Part shown: positions 24,935-34,445 of the stretch, piece by piece
How positions within the stretch are numbered: the first letter of the stretch is position 1
Layout of the letters: every line of letters starts with the position of its first letter
Assembly (NCBI GenBank): GCA_003635195.1
Contig: PYIY01000173.1
Location: forward strand, 33,341 to 97,340
Length of the DNA stretch: 64,000 bases
Reading direction: 5' to 3'
Source: Candidatus Poribacteria bacterium
GTDB lineage: Bacteria; Poribacteria; WGA-4E; WGA-3G
Notes under the pieces: generated by a model
Told to the model about the DNA's origin: nothing
The model's database searches: none
The model's input: the letters and a program-made list of their open reading frames with translations, nothing else
Translations under genes and position numbers: made by a program

Positions 24935-26632
24935 ATGCGACTCCAATGGAAGTATTCCCTTGTTATCAACCTTTCTGTGATGGCAATCCTCGTGGCATTT
25001 TACTTTTTTGATAGTATCCGTGTCCGAAACGAGATGAATGCGCTCCACGCCTTGGGTGCAGAACGTGGTGCTGAACTGCGGAAAATCGCCGAAAACACGA
25101 TTCTTGATGCTGTTGAGAAGGAAATCAAAGCCGCAAGGGTATTTGATGCCCAACGACTGGATCAGGCCCTAAATAAGCTGAAGCGGGAACATCCGGACAT
25201 GCAAAATGTGCTGAACATCCATGTCTCCTTGAATGACCCGCGTATTCGTTCGAGTCTGCTCAGGAGTAAAAATGCTGGGGATATAAATCTTGATTCAGCG
25301 GATCTTGAGCAAATTGAAAAAAAAGGCGCGACGATATACGCTGTTGAGGGGCAGAACGCAACGGCTATTGTTATTAAATACATTGCCGTTTTGACCGGAC
25401 CCCAGTCAATTGCCCTGGCATCGAGCGATCTCGCCTACGAATCAAGACTCGATAACGGGACTCTGCCGTATGCAGTCTGGGAAAAAGCCTTTGGTAAAGA
25501 TGTCTATGTACCAGAGGATCCAGTGATAACTGAGGAGAAAGGTAGACGCTGGCGAATGACAGATCAGGCAAAAGGTGATCTTTATAATTTATGGAAGCAA
25601 GGTGAGACGTTGTGGATTCAAAAAGCATTAAGCGGCTACATACAAGTCCTTTTTGATGTGCCTTATATCGGCAGGTCCATTCGATATTCATTGCTAATGC
25701 ACGCAATATTGATCGTAATTGTTGGGGCACTGCTCGTGATTCTGATAGATTTAACGACCAATCACCTAATTATGAAGCCGTTAGAACGGATGACGGGTAT
25801 TATTCAGAGTGCAGAAAGTGGCGATTTATCTCTCGACCAGACGTATTCCTCGGATGAAATCGGAAGGGCGACCCATAACCTCGTCCGGATGCTGTGGCAA
25901 CTGCAGGATTCTCATTCCAAACGGATTGATGCTTTAGGACAATTCGCCGCGGGTGTAGCACACGAAATTCGGAATCCGCTTAATTCAATCGGGATGACAG
26001 CACAACATCTGAAATCTGTCTTCTCACAACCGAAAGTGAGTCACGCCGATATTGAAGAGGCAAAAGAGTTGTTAGATATCGTTGACCAAAAAATAGTGGA
26101 ACTGAAGCAAACTTCAGAGGAATTTCTCACTTTAAATCGCCCAAGGATACTGAATGTAGAACCTGTAAATCTCAATGTCCTTGTAGATCAAGTTTTATCG
26201 GAATTCACACTTGTCACCGAAGAAGCCAAGGTGCAGGTCATTAAAAACTATGATGGCACTCTACCGGATGTCCCATTGGATACAGCGTTAATGCGGCAAA
26301 CCATCTTTAATTTTGTGCAAAATAGCATCCAAGCGATGCCAAAGGGCGGTAGCATTTACATCACTACCTTAACTGAGAAAATAGAGGACGAGGTGGACCA
26401 CGCAGTGATCGAAATTCGAGATACCGGTATCGGCATTCCAGAAGAAATTCAGGAACAGATTTACGATGCTTACTTTACAACGAAAGACGCTACCGGTGGC
26501 ATCGGACTCGGACTTGCTATTTCGCACCAGATCATTACTGCCCATAAAGGTAAGATCGAAGTCAGAAGCAAAATGGGAATGGGAACTGTTTTTAAAATCA
26601 ACCTCCCGTTGAACGCGGAGCAACTTTCATAA
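24935..26632 (+). CDS. Membrane sensor histidine kinase (NtrB-like)
   Basis: 565 residues: TM1 (about 8-27), an extracytoplasmic sensor of about 225 residues with no recognised family, TM2 (about 253-273), a HAMP-like linker (MKPLERMTGIIQSAESGDLSL), the HisKA segment FAAGVAHEIRNPLNSIG (phospho-acceptor H about 346) and the HATPase region with N box NFVQNSIQAMPKGG, DTGIGIPEEIQEQIYDAYFTTKDATGGIGLGLAI. It overlaps the glpK context by a one-base gap and precedes the NtrC-type regulator by 30 bp, so the pair should signal together. The stimulus is unknown. Confidence 0.93.
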   Translation: MRLQWKYSLVINLSVMAILVAFYFFDSIRVRNEMNALHALGAERGAELRKIAENTILDAVEKEIKAARVFDAQRLDQALNKLKREHPDMQNVLNIHVSLNDPRIRSSLLRSKNAGDINLDSADLEQIEKKGATIYAVEGQNATAIVIKYIAVLTGPQSIALASSDLAYESRLDNGTLPYAVWEKAFGKDVYVPEDPVITEEKGRRWRMTDQAKGDLYNLWKQGETLWIQKALSGYIQVLFDVPYIGRSIRYSLLMHAILIVIVGALLVILIDLTTNHLIMKPLERMTGIIQSAESGDLSLDQTYSSDEIGRATHNLVRMLWQLQDSHSKRIDALGQFAAGVAHEIRNPLNSIGMTAQHLKSVFSQPKVSHADIEEAKELLDIVDQKIVELKQTSEEFLTLNRPRILNVEPVNLNVLVDQVLSEFTLVTEEAKVQVIKNYDGTLPDVPLDTALMRQTIFNFVQNSIQAMPKGGSIYITTLTEKIEDEVDHAVIEIRDTGIGIPEEIQEQIYDAYFTTKDATGGIGLGLAISHQIITAHKGKIEVRSKMGMGTVFKINLPLNAEQLS

Positions 26633-26662
26633 ATTTCAGGCTGAATGAGGAGCATCAAAACG

Positions 26663-28054
26663 ATGGCATCAATACTAATCGTAGACGACGACCAAGCACA
26701 ACTGACAATTTTACAGCGTATTTTGAAACGTGAAGGGTATACCGTTGAAATCGTTGAAGACAGCAAAGCCGCGCTTGAGAACTTAGAGAAACAGATGTTT
26801 GATCTCGTTATCAGCGATATGTGGATGTCTTCACGGTTTGAAGGGCGAGATCTGCTTCGGGAAATCAAGCGTACCGACCCAGATCTACCGGTGCTTATCA
26901 TGACAGCGTATGCAGAGTTGAATGACGCTGTTAATCTTGTAGCCCACGAAGGCGCGTTTTACTACCTTGAGAAACCGATTCAGGTTGATGTGCTGAAACG
27001 CGAAGTAAAGCACGCCCTGCAGACGCGCGGCGCGCTCAGAGAGCCTGAAAGCGAAACCGATGATTCAACCCCTGAGATCCAGATTGATGAAATTGTCGGT
27101 GAAAGTGAGCAAATGCAGGAACTTTTCAAAAAGATGGCTCGGATTTTGCACCGTGGGGTCACGCAAGTTCTCATCACAGGAGAAACTGGATCCGGGAAAA
27201 GCTTAGTTGCCCGAGCACTTCACAAGCACGGTCTTAGAAAAGACCAACCTTTCATTGCTGTTAATTGTGGCGCGATTCCAGATACACTGATTGAAAGTGA
27301 ACTCTTTGGTCACGAAAAGGGTGCGTTTACAGATGCCGCGCAGCAAAAGAAAGGACTGTTTGAAGTCGCAAATGAAGGGATACTCTTCCTTGATGAGATC
27401 GGGGATCTTCCGACGCAGACACAGAGCAAACTCTTGCATGTCTTAGAAGAACGAGAGATACGCCGAATCGGTGGCACTCAGAACATTAAAGTAGATGTTT
27501 GTGTCATTGCCGCCACAAACAAAGACCTGATTCAAGCAGTTCGAGATGGCACATTCCGTGACGATCTCTATTTCCGTCTGAATGTGATTCCGATTCACGT
27601 CCCACCCCTTCGAGAACATCCTGAAGATATACCAATGCTCGTGAATTTCCTCATTGAGAAGTTCAGTAATGAATACGCGGAGGCGTTACCAAAGCAGGTT
27701 ACACCGCAAGCGATGTCAGCACTCCGACGTTATGAGTGGCCAGGTAACATTCGGCAATTAGAAAATTATCTCCGCAGGATTTTTGTGCTTTCAGAAAATG
27801 AAATGATTGACAAAGATGAATTGCCTCCGGAAATTTTAGATACATCGCTTCCAATAACCGATGTTGAGCTCGATATACCGGAGGATGGCGTCTCACTTGA
27901 GGAAATTATCAAGGAATATGTTTGTACCGCACTGACAAGAAGCAACGGAAACCAGATTCAAGCCGCGAAACTGCTCGGTATTTCGCGTCGCAAACTTCAG
28001 CATCGGATGCAGAAATATGAACTTCAGAGCCAAGATTTCAAAACAGAACCGTAG
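26663..28054 (+). CDS. Sigma-54-dependent NtrC-family response regulator
   Basis: 463 residues. The receiver domain has acidic pocket VDDD (7-10), phospho-acceptor D52 in VISDMWM, and T/A and K positions in MTAYAE and EKP. The AAA+ domain has GETGSGKS (Walker A), GAFTDA (the sigma-54 contact loop), FLDEIGDLP (Walker B) and R-fingers. A Fis-type helix-turn-helix (NQIQAAKLLGISRRKLQHRM) closes it. AGGAG is 10 nt before the ATG at 26663; the frame runs 6 codons further up without better support. It is the partner of the upstream histidine kinase. It requires sigma-54, which is not in this window. Confidence 0.95.
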   Translation: MASILIVDDDQAQLTILQRILKREGYTVEIVEDSKAALENLEKQMFDLVISDMWMSSRFEGRDLLREIKRTDPDLPVLIMTAYAELNDAVNLVAHEGAFYYLEKPIQVDVLKREVKHALQTRGALREPESETDDSTPEIQIDEIVGESEQMQELFKKMARILHRGVTQVLITGETGSGKSLVARALHKHGLRKDQPFIAVNCGAIPDTLIESELFGHEKGAFTDAAQQKKGLFEVANEGILFLDEIGDLPTQTQSKLLHVLEEREIRRIGGTQNIKVDVCVIAATNKDLIQAVRDGTFRDDLYFRLNVIPIHVPPLREHPEDIPMLVNFLIEKFSNEYAEALPKQVTPQAMSALRRYEWPGNIRQLENYLRRIFVLSENEMIDKDELPPEILDTSLPITDVELDIPEDGVSLEEIIKEYVCTALTRSNGNQIQAAKLLGISRRKLQHRMQKYELQSQDFKTEP

Positions 28055-28072
28055 ATAGAGGGACACGCTGCG

Positions 28073-28516
28073 CTAATATCGTAGGATCTCGGTATCAATC
28101 TCCTGTGCCCACCGATCAATGCCGCCCACCAGACTCTTCACGGATTTAAAACCGAGTTGTTGTAAAAGGAATGCCGCATCAAGGCTCCGCATCCCCCAGT
28201 GGCAATACACCACCACTTCAACGCCTGGCGTAATTTCCCTAAACCGTCTCGGTAACTCACCGAAAGGAATCAACAGAGCTTCCTCAATATGAACCATTTC
28301 ATACTCCCATTTCTCCCGTACATCCAACAAAACGAACGGTTTACTTTCGCTTATCATCTCTTTAAGTTGACTCGGTGTGATCGTGTACGTATCAGCATCT
28401 AACGGCAGAATCGCTTCAGCTACGCTTGGCGCAGCCTTCGGTAAGTTCCGTCTCTGCAGATTTCTTATATACCGTCGCCGGATTTTCTTTAATGCTTTTC
28501 TGATATATTTGAACAT
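28073..28516 (-). CDS. Rhodanese-like domain protein
   Basis: The 147-residue protein has a basic N-terminal helix (KYIRKALKKIRRRYIRNLQRR) followed by a single rhodanese domain (about 47-145): VLLDVREKWEYEMVHIEEALLIPFGEL, the active-site loop VVVYCHWGMRS with C105, and SLVGGIDRW. It probably transfers sulfane sulfur or acts as a persulfide carrier. The start lies 13 bp after the TonB-dependent receptor gene, so the two form an operon. The link between a receptor and a rhodanese is not explained. Confidence 0.88.
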   Translation of the reverse strand: MFKYIRKALKKIRRRYIRNLQRRNLPKAAPSVAEAILPLDADTYTITPSQLKEMISESKPFVLLDVREKWEYEMVHIEEALLIPFGELPRRFREITPGVEVVVYCHWGMRSLDAAFLLQQLGFKSVKSLVGGIDRWAQEIDTEILRY

Positions 28517-28529
28517 CTTTTTATTTTTG

Positions 28530-30566
28530 CTAGAAACGCATCGTCACTCCCAAGGTCGGAAGGATTGGTAACAGGGGTTCTTCCCCAATAGCACACTCGA
28601 TAATAGCATTTGTCTTTTCATCGCGGACTTCACTAAAGGCATACTGATCCAGATTCCTATGATTATACAAATTCAAAATTTGGAAGTACCAAGATAACTC
28701 CCACCGCCGATAAGGACTCCGCTTTGTAATGCGAAAGTCGAGACTATGGTAAGCAGGCATCCGCGCGGCGTGTGTTTCCCCAAACTGTCTGTTACAAGCG
28801 ATGATACTGTCGTCTGGTCCCCGGACCGCTGTGTGAATCAGCGGTGTTCTCGGTTCACCGGTGTGAAAACGCCAACTGAGATAGAGGTGCCACGACGGTG
28901 CAAACTCATAGTTACTGCTAATAGCGAAAGCGTGGCGTCGATCATATTGGCGGAAAATCTTTGTGCCACCAGCGATCTCTTTAGCAATCCCGTAAGCATA
29001 ACCGAGTGTCCACGACAAGCGGTTTGAAACTGCATGTGTCATGAACATATCAAGACCTCTGGCATTTCCGGACTCCGGTGGCACGAAAATTTGGTTCTGT
29101 CGTCCGAACTCGCGTAACCGTCCGACAAGATTATCAAACGTGTTGTAATAACCTTCCAGACGTATTAAGAAATTATCGGTAGGCGTATATTCAGCACCGA
29201 TGACATAATGCACAGCACTTTCGGCACGTCCGACGGTTTCAATACCATCCTCCACAGGGACTCCCATGAGGCTAATTGGCTGATGGTAAATGCCCGAAGC
29301 AGCGCGTAAGATAAAGTTCCTTGTCGGTTTTATTGCGAGTGCGATTCGCGGTCCAATTTCATAACGCTGGATACCTTCTTCTCGATACTGCTGGTAGACG
29401 TAACGCCCACCGACATTGAGGGCGAGTTTCGAGTGAAGCTGCCACTCATCTTGTAGAAACGCACTGAATTCGCCGCCACTATCGTCAACATCAGCGAGAA
29501 TCGGTTTGTATATATTTATACCGGTTTGCCGTTCTTGGACGTTATATTGATATCGTGCTGTCAACCATCGCCAAGTTACACCTGTACGAACGGTGTGATT
29601 ATCAAAAAGGTTTGCTGTAAGTTCTGTTTTTGTGCCGAAAAATCTAAAATTTCGATTGTCGAAGTCCGCCCTCCCGCTCATTCTATCCTGACCAGAAATA
29701 CCACCGAAAACAAACACATCTGTCCAGTGTGAATCATCAAACGTATGTCGCCACTTTGCCCAAGCTATTGAATTGTTGTACAGGGAATCCAAGTTATTGT
29801 CTACATCATCCAAACGTTGATGATTCTTGTCCCAACCGTATAACCCATTAAGCGTGAGTGTGTTTGATGGTGTTAGTCGGTATGTGAACTTTCCATAGAC
29901 ATCGGCATACTGAGGATTATAGTCTTCATCAAGGTCAATGAGTGCAAGAATCAAATCAACATACCCACGTCGTGCAGATACGAGCCAACTGCCTTTTTCC
30001 GTGAGCGGTCCCTCCAGCGTTGCCGTTGCGTTAACCAGGTCTATCCCAAAATTTGCGGAGAATTGCTCAGTATTCGGTTCCCTTGTTGTGATGTCAAAAA
30101 CGCCGGACATCTTCTCCCCATACTCAGCAGGGAAGCCACCCATCAATAACTGCGTGTCCTGAACGAGATCCAGCCCGACGAGTGAGACCGCGCCGCCGAA
30201 ATCCTGAAGATGATACGGATTATAAAGCTCCATGCCATCTAATCTAACCGAAATATCGTCCTTCTCACCCCCTCGTACACTGAACCGAGCACTATAATCG
30301 CTCGAAACTACGCCCGGAAAAACATGTCCGGCGCGCATCACATCATTGTCAACCAATGGAAAACGTTCAATCTCCTGCTTAGATAGGGAAATACCTGTTG
30401 AGGTCCCCTCATGAATCGTAAAGCGCCCGGGGGTTACAACAATTTTTTCTAACGTTACAGGCGCGGCATCCTCCTCAGCGAAAGTCGTCGTAAACAGACT
30501 TGCCAGTCCCAAAAGCAGCATGGTAAGGATTAGGTACACCGGCATCCGAAAATTAAAACTAAACAT
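28530..30566 (-). CDS. TonB-dependent outer membrane receptor
   Basis: The 678-residue protein has a signal peptide (about 9-30, ending TFA-EE), then TLEKIVVTPGRFTI (TonB-box-like), a plug domain (about 55-165) with VFPGVVSSDYSARFSVRGGEKDDISVRLDGMELYNP, and a beta-barrel rich in alternating aromatic strands ending in LPTLGVTMRF with the terminal phenylalanine used for barrel insertion. GAGGTG lies ahead of the ATG. It imports a bound ligand by TonB energy; the substrate is not predictable from sequence. It has a good promoter upstream and the rhodanese gene downstream. Confidence 0.93.
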   Translation of the reverse strand: MFSFNFRMPVYLILTMLLLGLASLFTTTFAEEDAAPVTLEKIVVTPGRFTIHEGTSTGISLSKQEIERFPLVDNDVMRAGHVFPGVVSSDYSARFSVRGGEKDDISVRLDGMELYNPYHLQDFGGAVSLVGLDLVQDTQLLMGGFPAEYGEKMSGVFDITTREPNTEQFSANFGIDLVNATATLEGPLTEKGSWLVSARRGYVDLILALIDLDEDYNPQYADVYGKFTYRLTPSNTLTLNGLYGWDKNHQRLDDVDNNLDSLYNNSIAWAKWRHTFDDSHWTDVFVFGGISGQDRMSGRADFDNRNFRFFGTKTELTANLFDNHTVRTGVTWRWLTARYQYNVQERQTGINIYKPILADVDDSGGEFSAFLQDEWQLHSKLALNVGGRYVYQQYREEGIQRYEIGPRIALAIKPTRNFILRAASGIYHQPISLMGVPVEDGIETVGRAESAVHYVIGAEYTPTDNFLIRLEGYYNTFDNLVGRLREFGRQNQIFVPPESGNARGLDMFMTHAVSNRLSWTLGYAYGIAKEIAGGTKIFRQYDRRHAFAISSNYEFAPSWHLYLSWRFHTGEPRTPLIHTAVRGPDDSIIACNRQFGETHAARMPAYHSLDFRITKRSPYRRWELSWYFQILNLYNHRNLDQYAFSEVRDEKTNAIIECAIGEEPLLPILPTLGVTMRF

Positions 30567-30609
30567 TCAGCTGCACCTCAGAGTATAGTTTATCTGCTTC
30601 CATTTAATT

Positions 30610-30639
30610 ATTATAGCAGATTTTGGCAGGTTATGTCAA
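30610..30639 (-). promoter_or_regulatory. Promoter of the TonB-dependent receptor operon
   Basis: On the minus strand TTGACA (30639-30634), 18-bp spacer and TATAAT (30615-30610). The TCTGCTATAATAA core is identical to that in the S55 promoter at 23246-23275. Confidence 0.8.
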
Positions 30640-30740
30640 TTATGTAGGATAGGAGAATTTTAGAAGTGTTTCGTTCGTGAAAGACGAGTCACCAATGTAC
30701 AGCAAGGGGGGCACCTTTACCAATTCTCAACCTAAAAACA

Positions 30741-30770
30741 TTGACTGCGGTGGTACTTGTGTGCTAAACT
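30741..30770 (+). promoter_or_regulatory. Promoter of the terpene cyclase operon
   Basis: TTGACT (30741-30746), 18-bp spacer and TAAACT (30765-30770). It lies inside the open frame upstream of the chosen start at 30806, supporting the shorter protein. Confidence 0.6.
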
Positions 30771-30805
30771 ATACATCAAATCAAGTGATACAGGAGGCGC
30801 AAAAT

Positions 30806-32557
30806 ATGGATCTGATGAAAGAAGAAGGCGGAGCGGCATTAATACGCGGTACTACTTTTTTGCTCAGCCAACAGTGCGAAGACGGAAACTTCGAGGGGCA
30901 ACTCTCCTCAAGCACGTTTCCGAGCTGCGCGTATGCTTGGATACAACTCGCACGCGGCGAAACTCCGGAACTCACACTCATCGAATGGTTCAGCGCAAAC
31001 CAGAACGATGATGCCGGATGGGGATTGGATACTGCTAACATATCAAACGCAGAAGCAACTCGGTTCACGCAAATTATTCTGGAACAGGTTCAGCAACGCG
31101 CGCCAGATCCATCCGTCGAAAAGTTGCTGGCATCTATCCCAAAATTGCCGCCACACCTCGCCTTAGTCAACTTGGCTTACGCGGCTTTCGACGCGTTTGA
31201 CTGGAATGAACTTACCTTTTCAGAAAAAGCCTTGCCCCTTATGAAATTAGCAAAACAATTGACAAAGATTCCGCTGCTTGGCAGTCGATTGAAACCACCG
31301 AGGCATCGGGTGCCTCCTGTCGCGCTGTTCAATACGGCAATGTTTGACGCGCTGTTCATTGCTGAACAACACACACTGGTCCCCGTCTTCATCCTCATTG
31401 AATTGAATACCACAAAACGCCCTGAAATGATAGCGTCCCTTGTTGCATGGCTGAAAGCACATGTTCTCAGCGATGGCAGTTGGTTTCGCGTCAATTATAT
31501 CACCGCCCTTTCGGTCTTAGCACTTATTGAACTTCAGGAAAAATGGGAAACGGATACAGAAATTGACGGACTTATTGAACGCGGGATTGCATGGCTCGAA
31601 AAAACCCAAAATCCTGACGGTGGCTGCCGAGAAGCGTTAAATCTCAATGTTTGGGACACTGCGTTGAGTATCATTGCGCTAACAGAAGCACATCATACTA
31701 TAGACGGTAAATCTGTGCTTCTTAATACTGAACTGACCCGCAAAGTGGAATCTGCAGCGCGGTGGCTTGTCGAACATCAAAATTCGGATGGTGGGTGGGC
31801 ATTTTCTGGATTACGCGACAGTACCCTTCCAAGCGACGCCGATGATACCGCCCTCGGCACGCTTGCTCTGGTCCGCTCCCTCCGTACTGACACCTCCAAC
31901 GATCAGCAGGCATTACATGGTGCCATTCACGGCGGGATTACATGGTTAAAGACGCAACAGGTACACGATGGCAGTTGGAGCACATATCAACCGGGGCAAG
32001 GAGATGTTGGCTGCGTCAGTATCACAGCGCATGCGATTGAAGCACTGATCGCTTTTCATGACTGCGACATTCCTGATAGACCGAATGTCCAAACCGAGAT
32101 ACAACGCGGTCTCAATTGGCTGCGTCGTCAAATTCACCGGGATGGCTACTGGCGAGACCTCTGGTTAGCAAAAGACACATACGGCACCGCATGTGCTATC
32201 ACTGCACTTGTGAAAGCCGGTCTGAAAAACATCGCAGAAGTTCAGCGTGGGGTCGAATGGTTAGAACGCATCCAAAACGCAGATGGCGGCTGGGGAGAAG
32301 ATATGTTCGGAAATCCCACCGAAAGCACAGTAGAGCAGACGGCGTGGAGTACATACGCGCTTCTACAAGTAAATCCCGTAAATGGTGCAGCGCAAAACGG
32401 CATAAAGTTTCTACGCAAACATCAGCGGGAAGATGGTTCATGGCCAGAGCAGTGCGTCGGTATCTACTGGGAGATTATTGGTGGATACGCGGACCCGATT
32501 AATGCGTCCGTTTTTCCGATACTGGCACTGAACCAATTCGCACAAACGCCCATTTAG
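30806..32557 (+). CDS. Squalene-hopene cyclase-like class II terpene cyclase
   Basis: The 583-residue protein is built of alpha-barrel QW-type repeats (for example QNPDGGCREALN, QNSDGGWAFSGL, QQVHDGSWSTY, QNADGGWGEDM, QREDGSWPEQC). It carries the catalytic DxDDTA motif as SDADDTALG (about 344-349), where the middle aspartate protonates the terminal alkene of squalene-like substrates. Fewer residues than typical SHC (about 630-720) and divergent N-terminal half make product prediction unsafe. The start at 30806 follows AGGAGG by eight nucleotides; the frame extends 43 codons upstream through the predicted promoter. It is probably membrane-associated. A glycosyltransferase gene begins 13 bp downstream. 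Confidence 0.85.
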   Translation: MDLMKEEGGAALIRGTTFLLSQQCEDGNFEGQLSSSTFPSCAYAWIQLARGETPELTLIEWFSANQNDDAGWGLDTANISNAEATRFTQIILEQVQQRAPDPSVEKLLASIPKLPPHLALVNLAYAAFDAFDWNELTFSEKALPLMKLAKQLTKIPLLGSRLKPPRHRVPPVALFNTAMFDALFIAEQHTLVPVFILIELNTTKRPEMIASLVAWLKAHVLSDGSWFRVNYITALSVLALIELQEKWETDTEIDGLIERGIAWLEKTQNPDGGCREALNLNVWDTALSIIALTEAHHTIDGKSVLLNTELTRKVESAARWLVEHQNSDGGWAFSGLRDSTLPSDADDTALGTLALVRSLRTDTSNDQQALHGAIHGGITWLKTQQVHDGSWSTYQPGQGDVGCVSITAHAIEALIAFHDCDIPDRPNVQTEIQRGLNWLRRQIHRDGYWRDLWLAKDTYGTACAITALVKAGLKNIAEVQRGVEWLERIQNADGGWGEDMFGNPTESTVEQTAWSTYALLQVNPVNGAAQNGIKFLRKHQREDGSWPEQCVGIYWEIIGGYADPINASVFPILALNQFAQTPI

Positions 32558-32570
32558 GTCGCGCACAACA

Positions 32571-33251
32571 ATGTCCGAGAAAATCTCAATCATCATTCCA
32601 GTTCTGAACGAAGCGAAGATTCTGGAGAAGACGTTGTCTGAACTTCAGTCTGAATTAGGGCACCACGAACTGATCATCGTAGACGGTGGCAGCGTTGATA
32701 ATTCGGTTCTTATTGCGGAGAAGTATGGAAAGGTGGTTACATCCGAGCGCGGACGCGCGAAGCAGTTAAACGCAGGCGCGGCAGCTGCATCAGGCGACAT
32801 TCTCATCTTTCTACATGCAGATATTCGGCTTGCGTCTGGCGCATTGGCAGCAGTGGAAACGACACTCTCTTCAGGCTACGTCGGGGGCGGCTTTTGTCAG
32901 AAAATTGATGGGAAAAACATACTCTATCGTGCGATTGAGATAGCCGGAAATATCCGAGGGAAATACTTGAAGGTGTTTTACGGAGATAGCGGTATTTTTC
33001 TAAAGCGCGCCGATTTCGAGAAGATTGGCGGCTTTCCTGAGATCCCGATTTTGGAAGAGATGGAATTTTCAAGAAATATGCGCAAACTCGGCAGAACAAC
33101 CCTTGTTACCTCTTATATCCATATCTCTGCGCGGCGCTGGGAAACGAAGGGGATTGTGCGTACCACAGTAAACAACTGGCTGATAACGCTTCTCTATTTT
33201 CTTAAATTCTCACCGGAACAACTTGCCAAACTCTACCGCCATATTAGATAA
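32571..33251 (+). CDS. Family 2 glycosyltransferase (TIGR04283-like)
   Basis: The 226-residue GT-A protein has ISIIIPVLNEAKIL, LIIVDGGSVDNS, RAKQLNAGAAAASGDILIFLHADIRL (the HAD metal site, about 80-86), FYGDSGIFLKRADFEKIGGFPEIPILEEMEFSRNMRKLG and a C-terminal TTVNNWLITLLYFLKFSPEQLAKLYR segment. This matches the family called arsenosugar biosynthesis glycosyltransferase. Its position 13 bp after a terpene cyclase suggests co-expression and raises the alternative of a polycyclic-lipid sugar transferase. No arsenic gene is nearby. The acceptor is unknown. Confidence 0.88.
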   Translation: MSEKISIIIPVLNEAKILEKTLSELQSELGHHELIIVDGGSVDNSVLIAEKYGKVVTSERGRAKQLNAGAAAASGDILIFLHADIRLASGALAAVETTLSSGYVGGGFCQKIDGKNILYRAIEIAGNIRGKYLKVFYGDSGIFLKRADFEKIGGFPEIPILEEMEFSRNMRKLGRTTLVTSYIHISARRWETKGIVRTTVNNWLITLLYFLKFSPEQLAKLYRHIR

Positions 33252-33256
33252 CGCAA

Positions 33257-33306
33257 CAAAAAGGGAACCTCCGACACTGTCTCGGACAGTAGATCGGAAA
33301 TTCCCT
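33257..33306 (-). terminator. Terminator of the minus-strand secreted-protein gene
   Basis: A branched hairpin with AGGGAA/TTCCCT (33262-33267 with 33301-33306), TCCGA/TCGGA and ACTGTC/GACAGT pairs. On the minus strand it is followed by TTTTTG. It sits between the glycosyltransferase gene and the 33359-34228 gene and may stop both. Confidence 0.75.
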
Positions 33307-33358
33307 AATAGAAGATATGGGATAACTGATTGCTATCCCGACATTCAGATATGCGAAA

Positions 33359-34228
33359 TTAGCGACCTTGCTTTATGGAGCCCCAAGTTGTCGCTAACTT
33401 ATTTTTCGCTTCAACACTAAATTCAGCTTCTTCTGCGAGCCAGTTATTGACGAATTCAACAACACCGATACCACGAATGTCGGTATTTCCGGGCCATTCG
33501 GGTTTAGCGGCTTGCCACAGGGCGGCTATCATGCCGGTTCCATCTTTGCCCGGTGACTTGCTAATAGCGACGGCTGGATCGGCGTTATTTTTGTCAGATT
33601 CCGCGAAAATTACGAGGTCCCAATCTGAGCCTTTAAACTGCTCCACGTGCCACGGACGATCAGAGTTGAAAGCCTCCATTGATGGGATGTACTTTTTACC
33701 GAGGTCTGTCGGTTTCATAGCACCATTGCGTGCCCCGAAACTGAGTCCAGGAATGTCAAAGACATTCGCAGCACCCGTAGGCCCGTTATTTGGGCTGCGA
33801 ACACCACCCTCGTAACTCATATAGAAGATCCAGTCTGCAACGTTAATGACAATATTACCGGCTTCAACAAAGTTCTCAACGTTGGATCCATCGGCATCTT
33901 TATTTGGGAACTCATAAAGACCGCTTGGGCAGGTTCCACAAGCCAGGATAATAACATCTTGCTGCCCGTTATCGGTATGTTCCTTGGTCCACTTAGCGAG
34001 TGGGGAATTGTCACCGACTTCATCGCCATCTCCGAAATCGTCAATGTTTTCAAACAGCGCTTTGATACCTGGGTCATCTTTAATGACCTTGACGTTCTTT
34101 GCGACAGCAGCATCGGAAATCCAACCCGGGTTAGTGGGTCCCGAGTAAAAAGCCAAATCGTTGGCTGAAACCATAGCCACAAAGCCAAAGAGTACCAAGC
34201 AGGCTATACCGAAATATATCTTTCTCAT
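33359..34228 (-). CDS. Secreted protein of unknown function with C-terminal KLATTWGSIK motif
   Basis: The 289-residue protein has a signal peptide (IYFGIACLVLFGFVAMVSA) and then an alpha/beta region containing DVIILACGTCPSGLYEFPN and VEAGNIVINVADWIFYMSY. This is loosely reminiscent of glutamine-amidotransferase-like secreted domains; no catalytic triad can be assigned. It ends EFSVEAKNKLATTWGSIKQGR, the motif shared with two LamG-like proteins at 34571-35299 and 47613-48398. I chose the ATG at 34228: GGAGG lies 11 nt upstream and the signal peptide starts directly after it, while the open frame continues 12 codons further. It has its own promoter (34446-34475) and terminator. Confidence 0.75.
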   Translation of the reverse strand: MRKIYFGIACLVLFGFVAMVSANDLAFYSGPTNPGWISDAAVAKNVKVIKDDPGIKALFENIDDFGDGDEVGDNSPLAKWTKEHTDNGQQDVIILACGTCPSGLYEFPNKDADGSNVENFVEAGNIVINVADWIFYMSYEGGVRSPNNGPTGAANVFDIPGLSFGARNGAMKPTDLGKKYIPSMEAFNSDRPWHVEQFKGSDWDLVIFAESDKNNADPAVAISKSPGKDGTGMIAALWQAAKPEWPGNTDIRGIGVVEFVNNWLAEEAEFSVEAKNKLATTWGSIKQGR

Positions 34229-34338
34229 GATGCGCAATGCCTCCTTTTTGATTGCCATCAACATGTTACTTATTGCTGGAATAGCATGCTAAAAAACCAT
34301 TCCAGAATTAGTAAGAAAACTAATTTTTAAAGCGAGAA

Positions 34339-34395
34339 TTAGCGACCCAATTTGATTCTAACCCAGATTGTCGCTACTTTATTCTGGGTACCTAT
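34339..34395 (-). pseudogene. 3' relic of a gene with the same C-terminal motif
   Basis: On the minus strand a short stretch reads GTQNKVATIWVRIKLGR-stop, with an in-frame stop about 18 codons upstream. It aligns residue for residue with the end of the neighbouring gene (NKLATTWGSIKQGR). A promoter lies just upstream at 34446-34475 and the intact gene starts 110 bp downstream, so a whole coding body appears to have been deleted between promoter and 3' end. The rest of the 342-bp gap (34229-34570) holds a 7-bp inverted repeat (34277-34306) and nothing else recognised. Confidence 0.6.
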
Positions 34396-34445
34396 TCATA
34401 CAGGTGGGGATACTTATATCCGCTACGCCTTACACCTTTACGCGA

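Noticed and set aside
30677..30805. Upstream extension of the terpene cyclase
   Set aside because: It contains the predicted promoter and lacks similarity; AGGAGG supports the start at 30806.
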